Positions 53,801 to 62,782 of a stretch of 64,000 nt of DNA are shown here, piece by piece. How positions within the stretch are numbered: position 1 is the first letter of the stretch; every line of letters starts with the position of its first letter. The notes beneath the pieces were generated by a model. It had not been told where the DNA came from, did no database searches, and saw only the letters and a program-made list of their open reading frames with translations. Position numbers and translations under genes: made by a program. This stretch comes from Hybos culiciformis (Eukaryota; Arthropoda; Insecta; Diptera; Hybotidae): assembly GCA_964007475.1 (NCBI GenBank), contig OZ023273.1, positions 85,199,712 to 85,263,711 of the forward strand, written 5' to 3'.

Positions 53801-54931
53801 TCTGATCAGGGCTACTTTTTCGAGGTTGATTTGGGGTATCCGATCGAAATTCATGATGCTCATAACGATCTCCCTTTCTGCCCAGAGCTCGAAACACCCC
53901 CAGGTTCTAAAACATCTAAATTATTAATAACTTTGAATGATAATGTAAAATATAAAATACATTATATGAATTTACAACTAGCATTGAAAAATGGTCTGAA
54001 ACTTAAAAAAATTCATAGAATTTTGTCTTTTGATCAAAAACCTTGGCTCAAAAAATACATTGATTTGAATACAGAATGCAGAAAAAGGGCGAATACTGAC
54101 TTTGAGAAAAATCAGTACAAGCTTTTCAATAATATTGTCTTTGGGAAAACAATGGAGAATGTTGATAAGCGAAAAGATGTGAAGGTTGTTACAGATTGGG
54201 AAAATTATAAAAGACAAACAATATGGATGTAGATCTCTTGTAGCTAAATCAAACTTTCATAGTATTTCTATATTCAATAACGATATGGCAGCTATTCAAA
54301 TGAGTAGAGTAAAATGTTATTATAATAAACCAATTTATTTAGGATTTACTGTTTTAGAAATCTCAAAGCATAGAATGTATGACTTTCATTATAACATCAT
54401 GAAGCCTCATTTTCGCGATAACATAAAGATAGCTTATATGGATACTGATTCTTTTTTTTATAAAATAACTAATGTCGACTTTTATAAAGAAATAAGACGA
54501 TCATTTTGACACTTCCGGTTATGATGCAAATAATCAATTCGGTTATCCTCTAGTCAACAAAAAAGTAGTAGGGTTATTTGCAGATGAATTGAATGGTAAA
54601 ATTTTAAGAGAGTTTGTAGGGCTGAGACCAAAAATGTATTCCTTCACCGTTCACGAGGAAAAACCTACTTTTAAAGCCAAGGGAATTCAGAGTTGTGTTG
54701 TTAAAAACTTTAATTTTAATATGTACAAAGATTGCTTGTTTTACAACAAAATTTTTTATAATGTAATGTATAATATTAGATCTAGGCTTCATAATTTGTA
54801 TACTGAGAGAATGAATAAAAAATCACTTGATAGATCAGATGATAAGCGAATATGGAGTTAATACTTATGCGTATGGCCATTATATATTAGACCTAGAGAA
54901 TGAAGATAATTTAGAAATTGATATGTTATAA
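50861..54931 (+). pseudogene. Polinton protein-primed DNA polymerase B, decayed
   Basis: Starts with C2H2-type fingers (CQICGQQF...HTRTKH; CQICDAEF...HINSRH). Motifs then seen in order: exonuclease I IYADFESV near 52443; an HNH-like cluster DHCHFTGEYRGPAHRKC near 52787; exonuclease II NLSRYDAH near 52880; exonuclease III YLKTDVLLLADVF near 53385; polymerase A-type YMDANNLYGFAM near 53680; polymerase C-type YMDTDSFF near 54436; end motif YAYGHY near 54868. It is interrupted by an in-frame TAG (51890-51892), an in-frame TGA in place of the expected Trp codon (53765-53767), and frame changes near 54215, 54500 and 54850. The stop is at 54929-54931. It would replicate the element if intact; it cannot as read. 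Confidence 0.92.
51002..51115 (+). repeat. 57-bp tandem duplication in the PolB zinc-finger region
   Basis: 51002-51058 is repeated at 51059-51115 with three base changes. It adds 19 codons in frame (SRSDAL.RHINSR.GQPSK) and creates a second His-containing half finger without its Cys pair. The second copy changes the final His of HINSRH to Tyr. Confidence 0.92.
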
Positions 54932-55113
54932 CTTAAATTTAATCATAAGTTAATTTTTTATATTTGAAGTAAAAAATAATTTAGATATTCTGTAATTAAA
55001 TTTTAAGTTGAAATAATTTTAAGAAAATTAATTTTTTATTTAAATTCTTTATTAGTCGTAAGTTTTTGTGAATAAAAATTATAATCTTAAATATTGAAAT
55101 TAAATTTTTTTAT
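54932..55113. other. Spacer between convergent PolB and integrase
   Basis: AT-rich, with polyadenylation-like AATAAA near 55070 (plus) and TTTATT near 55105 (AATAAA on minus). This is consistent with 3' ends of two convergent genes. Confidence 0.4.
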
Positions 55114-56028
55114 TTAAACGACAGCTTTTTTATTTATCCAGGAATTGTGTGCATTATCAAACCCTAACCATTTTACCAATACCATTTCACCTTTTTTCTG
55201 AATAACTTTTTCCACTAGATAAATGTTTGGGTGCTTGGCTTTCTGCAGCTCTTCATCATAAAAACTTCCCAATATTTCTTTATTTTGATAATCTTTCAAA
55301 ACATAGGTAATAGGATTAGTAACTTTTATTTTGGATATTTTAAAAATTTCATTTGACCAATTTGGTATATAACCTTTACTGAAAATGCCTTTGGATTTGC
55401 TTATTCTCACTTTATCTCCAATTTTAAAGCGTCCTGGTCTAAAAGTTTTCAGTCTATTGTAAACTGTTTTCAATAACTTTTTTTCATCGGATTTTTTGAC
55501 ATCTTTCGGCTTCATCTTAATTACACTATGTTTAGTATTATTGTATTTTTCCACCAAATCATTAACTAAAAGTATCCATTTATAATTTCCTTGCAAACTG
55601 AATTGTTTCCACAATAAATTTTTCAATGTTCTATTAAATCTTTCAACAATTGAAGCTTTGAGCTTGGAGTAAGTATTATAATGATTTATTTTGTACTTCT
55701 TCATAAGTTTGGAAAAATTTTGATTAAAAAACTCTTTTCCTTCATCTGTATGCAGGTTCTTAGGGTATCCATTTTCAAAAATTTTCTCCATAGCTTGCAT
55801 GATATCAATAGCACTTTTGGATTTAACAGGTTGAACATATGCGAATTTGGAAAAAATATCGATAACTGTCAATAAATATTTAAACCCCTTATTGAATTTG
55901 GGATATGGAAGCATTTATACCAAATCTGCTTGCCAAGTGTCGTTTAAACCTTTTTGAATAACTCTGCGTCGGATATAATTTTTTCGAGCTGGTTTGTGTA
56001 GCTCATTCACAAGTGCTTCTTTACTCAT
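55114..56028 (-). pseudogene. Polinton retroviral-like integrase with chromodomain
   Basis: The ATG at 56028 opens a frame interrupted by TAA at 55915-55917, directly after QADLV, which carries the first catalytic Asp; the frame then continues unbroken to 55114. The second Asp is in LHTDEGKEF near 55750, and the Glu in SIVERFNR near 55640 (spacing fits DDE). The C-terminus holds an SH3-like region (KIGDKVRISKSKG) and a chromodomain-like end (VKWLGFDNAHNSWI). It catalyses integration with 6-bp duplications in Polintons. It is the only large gene on the minus strand, as in many Polintons. One nonsense codon is the only visible lesion. Confidence 0.88.
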
Positions 56029-56143
56029 CTTTAGAGAAGTGAGGAGAAATTATTTAAATACTTCTTATTTATAATAATTTATTACATAAAAGCATTAAAC
56101 AAATCTTCTTCACTTTTATTCTTATTTTGGACACGTAAAAGAA

Positions 56144-56838
56144 ATGTTTTATCAATTTTTGCATCCGTTCTCGATGATTATAAGTGGACCATCAGGTTGT
56201 GGAAAAACTACTTTTCTTACTAGCTTGATTGAAAATAAAAATTGGATGATAAACACAAACTTCAAGAAAATAATTTGGTGTTATGCAGAAGAAGCATCAG
56301 TGCCCGATATTAACGACGTTAGTTTTCATAAAGGTGTTCCAGACTTTTTGGACAATTTAGAGCGGGATCCTGTATTACTTATATTAGACGATTTGATGAT
56401 GGAAACATCTAATAAAAACATATGTGAAATTTTTACTAAAGGGTCGCATCATCGAAATATTTCAATCATTTTAGTAACACAAAATTTGTTCCATAAGGGG
56501 TCGCATACTCGAGATATATCGCTGAAGCCAAATACTTTATTATATTTAAAAATCCTAGAGATAAACAGCAATTTCTTCATTTAGCCCGCCAGGTGTATCC
56601 AGAAAATTCTACTGAGTTGTTCAGGGTATATAAAGAGGTAACACAGATACCTCATAATTATTTAGTTATTGATCTTACACAAGGTGTAAATGACGTCTTG
56701 AGATTTCGAACAAGTATTTTTGATAAAGAATTTTGCATTTGTTTTTGTAATTTAAACGAAAATGAAGTCGAAATTGAAAAGATTAAGGGTGAACAAGCAT
56801 ATGTTGTACACACTCCAAATGGCGAAACCGAGACTTAG
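56144..56838 (+). pseudogene. Polinton A32/FtsK-HerA-type packaging ATPase
   Basis: Opens at ATG 56144. Walker A GPSGCGKTT near 56190; Walker B LLILDDLMM near 56378; sensor-like SIILVTQN near 56462. A one-base frame change near 56540-56560 ends the first frame at 56582-56584; the homologous C-terminal part continues in another phase to TAG 56836-56838. It would power genome packaging into capsids. Length after allowing for the frame change (about 230 residues) suits the family. Its 3' end overlaps the next gene by 20 nt. Confidence 0.88.
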
Positions 56839-57103
56839 AAAAGCTGTTCTAAAAAATTGTGACAACGAGATAATCAAGACTATAAGTGAAATTGCTTACA
56901 ACACACAGCATGGAAACAACCCCATTAGCAACAAAACTATAAATGAATTAAAAAGATATAAAAATTCGATACGCTGCCTCAGTTGTCCAAAACGTTCTTT
57001 AAACTCAAAGAGGAAACTTCTATTGCAGAAAGGAGGATTTTTACCAACATTATTAGCAACAGTTTTATCAGGAGTAATTGGGAAAATTATTGAAAATGTC
57101 TAA
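56819..57103 (+). CDS. Polinton small basic protein, adenovirus pX-like
   Basis: 94 residues from ATG 56819 (MAKPRLRKAVLKNC), overlapping the ATPase end. It has a helical basic middle and the C-terminal motif KLLLQKGGFLPTLLATVLSG, a basic then Gly-hydrophobic segment that recurs in Polinton/adintovirus small proteins compared with the adenovirus core protein X. It is likely a DNA-condensing or membrane-active virion component. The family call is from motif recall only. The frame is open with no lesion. It overlaps the next ORF by 8 nt. Confidence 0.6.
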   Translation: MAKPRLRKAVLKNCDNEIIKTISEIAYNTQHGNNPISNKTINELKRYKNSIRCLSCPKRSLNSKRKLLLQKGGFLPTLLATVLSGVIGKIIENV

Positions 57104-57812
57104 TAAATTAAAAAAAATGATTCTAATGTATCCTACCGCTTATAATAAAATAAAACATGATGAAACTAATAAATCGGACTCGTTTTTTATTAAAAATTAT
57201 CTTTTACCAATTTTAAATAATGTAAATCTTCAAGATGTTCAGAAGTGGTACGAAATACGCCAACAGCTTCTTAAATATGCAGAAATTAAAAGATCAAATA
57301 CTAAAAATGAAATAGCAAAATCTTACTCTGACAACTTTACTCAGACACCTTTTGCAATCAAAAAAGAAAAGACAACACAAATTACACCTGAATTGAAAGA
57401 AGAAGGCGTTCAAGCTAATTTTTTGCCAATGGAAGAAATTTTTGAGATTGAAAAAGATGATATTCATGAACCCAAAATTCAGTCAGCAAACAAAGCTGCA
57501 AAAGTTTTAAAGCGACAGAGTGATAATAACTTTTCTTTTTATAATGATGAGGAGGGATTTTCCTTAGTTCCGGAAAATAAACGACCAAAAAATGATCTCA
57601 AAGTTATTGAAAAAAATGGTGAAGTTTATACAATATTGGAAGACGGTATTGCAGAAGCTGGAAACGAAAAAGTTGATTCTATTTTAAAAACCTGGAAGAA
57701 GAAGACGAAGGCGAAAGAAAAAATTGAACCTGTAAAAAGAAATTTAAGATCTGCACCAAATCAAACGGGAACAAGTATCATACGATGGCGTCCGCTGAAT
57801 ATTATTGTATAA
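57096..57812 (+). CDS. Polinton protein of unknown function, Lys/Glu-rich
   Basis: From ATG 57096 (MSNKLKKMILMYP) to stop 57810-57812; 238 residues. A helical N-terminus (WYEIRQQLLKY) is followed by a charged, probably disordered middle (KKEKTTQITPELKEEG) and a basic C-terminus (TWKKKTKAKEK). No enzyme motif. Its position between the pX-like and minor capsid genes suggests a virion or assembly role. An upstream in-frame ATG (57078) is possible but overlaps more of the previous gene. Confidence 0.6.
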   Translation: MSNKLKKMILMYPTAYNKIKHDETNKSDSFFIKNYLLPILNNVNLQDVQKWYEIRQQLLKYAEIKRSNTKNEIAKSYSDNFTQTPFAIKKEKTTQITPELKEEGVQANFLPMEEIFEIEKDDIHEPKIQSANKAAKVLKRQSDNNFSFYNDEEGFSLVPENKRPKNDLKVIEKNGEVYTILEDGIAEAGNEKVDSILKTWKKKTKAKEKIEPVKRNLRSAPNQTGTSIIRWRPLNIIV

Positions 57813-57868
57813 AATATTATCTTGTATTAAATTTAAGTCATTTGTTAAATAAAAGTGAGAAAGAAAGG

Positions 57869-58579
57869 ATGTCAGACTTTTATATTACGTTACTAAGTAA
57901 TAATTCAACAGAAGCCTACTCTAATAATACTTTATCTTCATTCTCAAACTTGATGAGAAATATTGTGATCTTAAACGAAAATTGGGTAGTCGGTCTGACT
58001 GAAATATTCTTTAATAATTCTGAAAACGCTTTAAAGAGAAAAAAGCGTGAATTGTATGAAAATGTTGATCAGAAAAAAGTTTTTGCTTCTATTGATACTT
58101 CTAAAAAGAAAAAAGATAATATTGATACCTCTAAATCAGCAATTAACAAAGAGAAAAAGCAGAAGCAATCGGAAAATAAAAAAATTTTGATCGAAAATGG
58201 AGACAGTTCAAAAACTCGAACTACGGATGAAGTATTAGTTGGAAATTTGCCTCCTATTTTTACTTATCAGCTTTTAGATGCATTTCATAATTTGATAGAG
58301 GGGAAAAACGAGTCACAGGAAATTACGGATTTGATATACATATATACCGACATAATACATCCAAGGCGTGTTGGGGATCATCTGACAAGATGTCTACGTG
58401 TTATTCCAACTCGGAGTAAACAAAGTTTCATAAAATTCGATAACATTGAATATTATCAGGTGCAGTCAAACATTGTTACGAGTATTTCAATATTGATCAC
58501 AAACGCTCAAGTAGAAAAAATTAATTTCAAACCTAGTATAATACCAACAATGTGTACTCTCCACTTTAAAAAACTATAA
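57869..58579 (+). CDS. Polinton minor capsid (penton-like) protein
   Basis: ATG 57869 chosen because MSDFYITLLSNNSTEAYSNN matches the usual start of this Polinton family (SFYVTLPSNSS-type), followed by ENWVVGLTEIFF. A Lys-rich insertion (about residues 60-130) separates this from the C-terminal region (YYQVQSNIVTSISILI... TLHFKKL). The family forms a single jelly-roll vertex protein in predicted Polinton virions. 236 residues, no lesion. The Lys-rich low-complexity insert is unusual and may be an expansion. Confidence 0.7.
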   Translation: MSDFYITLLSNNSTEAYSNNTLSSFSNLMRNIVILNENWVVGLTEIFFNNSENALKRKKRELYENVDQKKVFASIDTSKKKKDNIDTSKSAINKEKKQKQSENKKILIENGDSSKTRTTDEVLVGNLPPIFTYQLLDAFHNLIEGKNESQEITDLIYIYTDIIHPRRVGDHLTRCLRVIPTRSKQSFIKFDNIEYYQVQSNIVTSISILITNAQVEKINFKPSIIPTMCTLHFKKL

Positions 58580-58621
58580 ATGATCTCAATATTACAATTT
58601 TTAATCAGAATAAAGTAAGTT

Positions 58622-59065
58622 ATGGACCAGGCATATACAAATTATTATTTATCCCAATCGGGAGCTGGCTTAAGTGATATTGGTGTTTTATACAACAATC
58701 CAAGAATAATTCAAAGTGGTCGGGGAGGAGTCGGTGCATTTTTCTCAGGAATTTACAAATATTTCAAACCTCTATTAACATCAGGGTTTGAGGCAATTAA
58801 AAAACAATCAATCAAGACTGGTGCTAACGTTCTTCAGGAATTATCTACTGAGAAACCCTTCAAAGAAATTATAAAAGAGCAAAGCAAATTAGCAGCTGGA
58901 GAGTTAACTCAAAAGGGAATAAAAAAGCTTAAAGCACTACAAGATGGGAGTGGAATCAGAAAAAATATAAAAAAGAGGAAATTATCTTTGAATAATCAGT
59001 CATCACTGGCAGCTAAAAGAAAGAAAACATCTCATAAGAAGAAATCAGATATTTTTTCAAATTAA
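58622..59065 (+). CDS. Polinton pVI-like minor virion protein
   Basis: 147 residues. The N-terminal Tyr/Gly-rich part (NYYLSQSGAGL) is followed by an amphipathic, Gly-rich helix region (GRGGVGAFFSGIYKYFKPLL), a middle AIKKQSIKTGANVLQEL and a basic C-terminus (KRKKTSHKKK). The layout matches small Polinton proteins compared with adenovirus pVI, a membrane-lytic internal capsid protein. No lesion. Stop 1 nt before the capsid ATG. Confidence 0.65.
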   Translation: MDQAYTNYYLSQSGAGLSDIGVLYNNPRIIQSGRGGVGAFFSGIYKYFKPLLTSGFEAIKKQSIKTGANVLQELSTEKPFKEIIKEQSKLAAGELTQKGIKKLKALQDGSGIRKNIKKRKLSLNNQSSLAAKRKKTSHKKKSDIFSN

Positions 59066-59066
59066 G

Positions 59067-60350
59067 ATGGAATGCATGAAGTCAGAATTAGATTTATTCG
59101 AATCAAGACCTATACAGACAAATGTATTAAGATCTGAAGAAGTTGCATACAACCCAATTTCATCATTAGATAATGCCACCACTATTGAATTTATATCGCT
59201 TGGCAATGGAGAGACCTATAGAGATTTATCATCAATATATTTACGACTAATTGTACAACTTAAAGGGAAAGGAGGTGCTGATTTAACAGATAACGCTGTT
59301 GGAGTAGTGAATAACTTAATGCATTCTTTATTTCGCAACTGTATAGTTTATTTGAATAACACACCTATTTCTCAATCTGATAATAATTATCATTCTCGGT
59401 CATATATTGAAAAGTTATTAAATTATGGAAACGATGCTGCATCTACTCACTTAGAGACAACTGGCTGGTTTTTGGACTCTGGAACTATGGACTCTATAGA
59501 AGCAAAAGCAAATCCTGGTCTGGATAAGAGGAAATTACTACTTCAAAAAAGTCAAAATATTGAATTAATTAGGAAACTTCATTCGGACATGTTTAATCAG
59601 CCAAAATTTTTACTTAATAATGTGGATCTCAAAATCACTCTTCATCTTGAAAAACTTCCATTTTATATTATGGATAATGAATCTGGAGAATCATTTGTTA
59701 AGATTTCAGAAGCTACTATGTACATTAACCACGTTACAATTAATCCTGCAGTCTTACTAGCTCATCACAGAATTTTAAAAACAAAAAATGCTGTTTATCC
59801 ATACAAACGCGTTGAAATTAAATCGTTCACATTGTATCCAGGAAATCACTCTTTATTATTGGATAATGTTGTAATACGACAGCTCCCGAACATTTTGGTA
59901 TTTGCTATGGTATCAAATGAAGCTTATAGCGGTTCACGTACAAAAAATCCATTCAACTTTCAGCATTTTAATTTACAAAGATTTAATTTATGTGTAAATG
60001 GAATTCAAGTACCTAGCCAGCCAATTGAGTTTAGTTTCAATAAAGACAAGGGCATAATCAGTACAAGAGCATACAATACATTATTTAGGGGAACTGGAAT
60101 TCATCATTACGATAAAGGCCACCAAATCACAAAAGAATTATTTGACAAAGGCTACTTTTTATTAGCATTTGATTTGACAGCAGATCTTTCTTATAACTCA
60201 GCCAGTGGAAATTTATTGAATCAGGGGACAATACGTATTGAAGGAAAATTTGGTGAAGCACTCCCTGAAGCTATAACTTGCCTTGTTTATTGCGAATTCG
60301 ATTCAGTCATTCAGATTGATAAAAACAGAAACATTTTGCAACAGATGTAA
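59067..60350 (+). CDS. Polinton major capsid protein (double jelly-roll)
   Basis: 427 residues, fully open. Recognisable Polinton MCP features: SRPIQTNVLRSEEVAYNPIS at residues ~13-32, IEFISLGNGETYRDLSSIYL, VVNNLMHSLFRNCIVYLNN near residue 95, SYIEKLLNYG near residue 120, and a C-terminal YNTLFRGTG...DLTADLS region. The family assembles pseudo-hexameric capsomers. Immediately followed by the protease gene without spacing (stop 60348-60350, ATG 60351), a compact late-gene block. Confidence 0.85.
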   Translation: MECMKSELDLFESRPIQTNVLRSEEVAYNPISSLDNATTIEFISLGNGETYRDLSSIYLRLIVQLKGKGGADLTDNAVGVVNNLMHSLFRNCIVYLNNTPISQSDNNYHSRSYIEKLLNYGNDAASTHLETTGWFLDSGTMDSIEAKANPGLDKRKLLLQKSQNIELIRKLHSDMFNQPKFLLNNVDLKITLHLEKLPFYIMDNESGESFVKISEATMYINHVTINPAVLLAHHRILKTKNAVYPYKRVEIKSFTLYPGNHSLLLDNVVIRQLPNILVFAMVSNEAYSGSRTKNPFNFQHFNLQRFNLCVNGIQVPSQPIEFSFNKDKGIISTRAYNTLFRGTGIHHYDKGHQITKELFDKGYFLLAFDLTADLSYNSASGNLLNQGTIRIEGKFGEALPEAITCLVYCEFDSVIQIDKNRNILQQM

Positions 60351-60860
60351 ATGGATTCATCACAGCTAAGATCATTTTTAAATTGCAATAAATCAACTAA
60401 AAAATATTTTATTGGAGTTTTTCCTTGTGATAAACTTCCTACAAAAATTGAGAAAAAGCCAGCAATGTTAATTGCAAACACCGATCCATCTAAAAAAAGA
60501 GGTCAACATTGGGCAGCATTTTATTTTTCGGAAAATAATCAGGCGGAATACTTTGATTCATTTGGGATGTATCCAACAAATCCATATTTTTTAAGGTTAC
60601 TAAGAGAAAACTGTACATCATTTGTAAGCAATAATAAAATTATTCAAAATTTTTCATCAACTTTTTGTGGACAGTATTGTTCTATATTTTTATATTATAA
60701 GTCTAAAGGGAAATCTATGAAATATATTTGTAATTTATTTAACAAACATAATTATAAGAATGATATCAAAATTGTATATTCATTTAAAAAAATATTTTGT
60801 CTAAAAAGTAGGGTTAAGAAAACGAAATGTAACCAAATCTGTAAAGTTTTGTTTGAATAA
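60351..60860 (+). CDS. Polinton adenain-like cysteine protease
   Basis: 169 residues. Catalytic His in GQHWAAFYF near residue 53, Asp in YFDSFG near residue 69, Cys in STFCGQYCS near residue 107, the Ulp1/adenain order. Known relatives mature capsid proteins. All three catalytic residues are present. The C-terminus is longer and more basic than the core requires (KSRVKKTKCNQ). Confidence 0.82.
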   Translation: MDSSQLRSFLNCNKSTKKYFIGVFPCDKLPTKIEKKPAMLIANTDPSKKRGQHWAAFYFSENNQAEYFDSFGMYPTNPYFLRLLRENCTSFVSNNKIIQNFSSTFCGQYCSIFLYYKSKGKSMKYICNLFNKHNYKNDIKIVYSFKKIFCLKSRVKKTKCNQICKVLFE

Positions 60861-60904
60861 AAAAAAAATTTTTTAATTAATTAAAAATATATTTTATTAT
60901 CTTT

Positions 60905-61216
60905 TTATTGTTTTACAAGATCTATAATTGCCATATTTTTTCGAGAATTATCTCGGCCTTTAAAAATTAGACTAAATTTTTCACTGTTCAATTTTTCCAA
61001 TTGTTTTTTGGTCGTCACACATTTTCCCAATCTTTCTGGTAAAAATACTGCAAATCTTTCTTCACCATCTTGGAGATTAGCCACCAATTGGGTACCATAT
61101 CTCGTCACTTGATGTACAAAATCATCAACATTATATGAATGATCCACAACCAAATCATCAAGATTTTTATAAGATGTTTTTCCACTTGCAACATCTTGAA
61201 TATGATCGAAGAAACT
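60905..61216 (-). CDS. Small minus-strand Polinton gene, start missing (OB-like?)
   Basis: The open frame runs from about 61216 (after TTTTTAATAG) to 60905 without any in-frame ATG before the end. It reads DFVHQVTRYGTQLVANLQDG and ERFAVFLPERLGK. The pattern (xTRYGxxLVAxL...FAVFLPxR) resembles short proteins of transposons and viruses that may be ssDNA-binding OB folds; I am unsure. A TATA-like GGTATAAAAGAG sits upstream on the minus strand (61287-61298). Either a first exon supplies the ATG or the start has been lost. Confidence 0.45.
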   Translation of the reverse strand, partial: SFFDHIQDVASGKTSYKNLDDLVVDHSYNVDDFVHQVTRYGTQLVANLQDGEERFAVFLPERLGKCVTTKKQLEKLNSEKFSLIFKGRDNSRKNMAIIDLVKQ

Positions 61217-61408
61217 CTATTAAAAAGAAATAATTAGTAAAAATAAAATTTAGACTTCTAATTCTAACAATGAATAAAGTGCCAACTCTTTTATACCTAA
61301 TTTTTAACACATACAAGTATATTTGGATAATACAAAAAAAAAAAAAAAAAAAGTTAAAATCAGCATTTTTCACTTATGTACTGTCGAATTTTATTTCCGC
61401 TCGGGGGG

Positions 61409-62060
61409 AGGTGTACAAATTCCTTTACACATATAGAAATAATCAATAATTTAATAAAAAATCAATCTCACAATTGAATGAAATGCATAATTTTCAAACA
61501 TATATACACACACACACACACACACACTTTATCAAATATATTCTTTGTACTACAGCACTACATATTGTATTTGTCAGCAAAAAAACGAATCCGCTTAAAT
61601 ATTCAGAATTTCTGTAGAATAGCTTAAATATTCAGAATACCCTATAATACGATCCGCAATTTGATTTAGGGTCTTCCTATAATACGGCTCCACATCATAT
61701 GGCTCCACAAGCTCCACCGGCTCCACAGGCTCCACATGCTCCACATAATATGGCTCCACAATTTGGTTCAGGATCCCCATATAATACGGCTCCACCGGTT
61801 CCACATAATATGGCTCCACAATTTGGTGTAGGATTCCCCTATAATACGGCTCCACCGGCTCCACATAATATGGTCCAGGAGCCCCCTATAATACGGTGGC
61901 TCCACATAATATGGTCCAGGATCCCCCTATAATACGGCTCCACCGGCTCCACATAATATGGCTCCACAATTTGGTCCAGGATCCCCCTATAATACGGCTC
62001 CACCGGCTCCACATAATATGGCTCCACAATTTGGTCCAGGATCCCCCTAAACTATCTACT
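61409..62060 (-). repeat. Polinton right terminal inverted repeat
   Basis: About 652 bp, inverse of 49169-49926: AGGTGTACAAATTCC at its inner edge, (CA)n at about 61507-61528, then 60-bp tandem units to CTAAACTATCTACT at 62060. It is shorter than the left TIR because of fewer tandem units and a shorter dinucleotide run. Confidence 0.9.
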
Positions 62061-62066
62061 CATGTA

Positions 62067-62164
62067 TGGTACTGAAAATAATTGGAAGTAGTATATATGA
62101 AGTTAAGGACTTAGTAGGAAAAAACACGATAGGCAGATATCATGCAAAGGATTTAAAAAGTTAA
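62067..62164 (+). pseudogene. Gypsy integrase C-terminal tail after the Polinton
   Basis: The reading broken at 49162 resumes after the CATGTA duplication (VLKIIGSSIYEVKDLVGK) and ends at TAA 62162-62164. Removing the Polinton and one CATGTA restores a continuous frame across the site, which fixes the insertion point and shows that the surrounding Gypsy is the older element. Confidence 0.88.
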
Positions 62165-62782
62165 GAAGAGAAAATCTGATGGACTAAATTAACTTAAATT
62201 ACTAAGTAAAAGATTTTTGTTTCGTCCTGAAAAAAAAAAAAAAAAAGAATAATAACACATTTTTTTTATTTTGAATTTTTTTTAGAAAACCAGAAAGAAA
62301 AAAAAAAAACCTTCACAAATAAAACAATATTGCCAAGTCTTGAATATATATATGTGAAAGTAAAAGAAAGCAATTCTGCAATATCGAATTATTAAAAAAA
62401 AAAAAAAAAAAAACTTTTTGTTTTAGTAAGTTAAAAACTACTTAAGGAAATTGTTAAAACCAAAATATTGTAAATTAAAAAAATATTTGAAAAAATTTAC
62501 AAAAAATAAAAAAAAAAAATAATATCAAAAAAAAAAAAATATATATATATATAAAAAAGAAAAAAAAAAGAAAAAAAAAACAAAAAAATAAAAAAAAAGA
62601 GAGATACACGGTAAAAATAATTTTTTTAATACTAAGTTTTTTTTAGAAAGTAAGAAATAAATATTAAATAAGAAAATATATAAAAATAAAATAAGATAAA
62701 ATACAAAAAAAAAAATTTATATTTATATATAAACAAAACAAAAAAATAATATTAATAATAATATAAAAGTAAAATTCACATT
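62165..62782. other. Extremely A-rich region downstream of Gypsy pol
   Basis: Long A runs with (TA)n at 62540-62553 and simple sequence. No gene is seen. It may be the untranslated region between pol and a third ORF. Confidence 0.5.

Larger units (their letters stand above)
49169..62060 (+). mobile_element. Maverick/Polinton DNA element, 12.9 kb
   Basis: Bounded by AGTAGATAGTTTAGG at 49169 and its reverse complement ending at 62060 (AG...CT termini), with the 6-bp target duplication CATGTA at 49163-49168 and 62061-62066. All are hallmark Polinton properties. The Gypsy integrase frame resumes exactly after the second CATGTA. It encodes PolB, integrase, packaging ATPase, small virion proteins, minor and major capsid proteins and a cysteine protease. 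Replication and mobility genes are broken; most virion genes are open. Confidence 0.96.
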
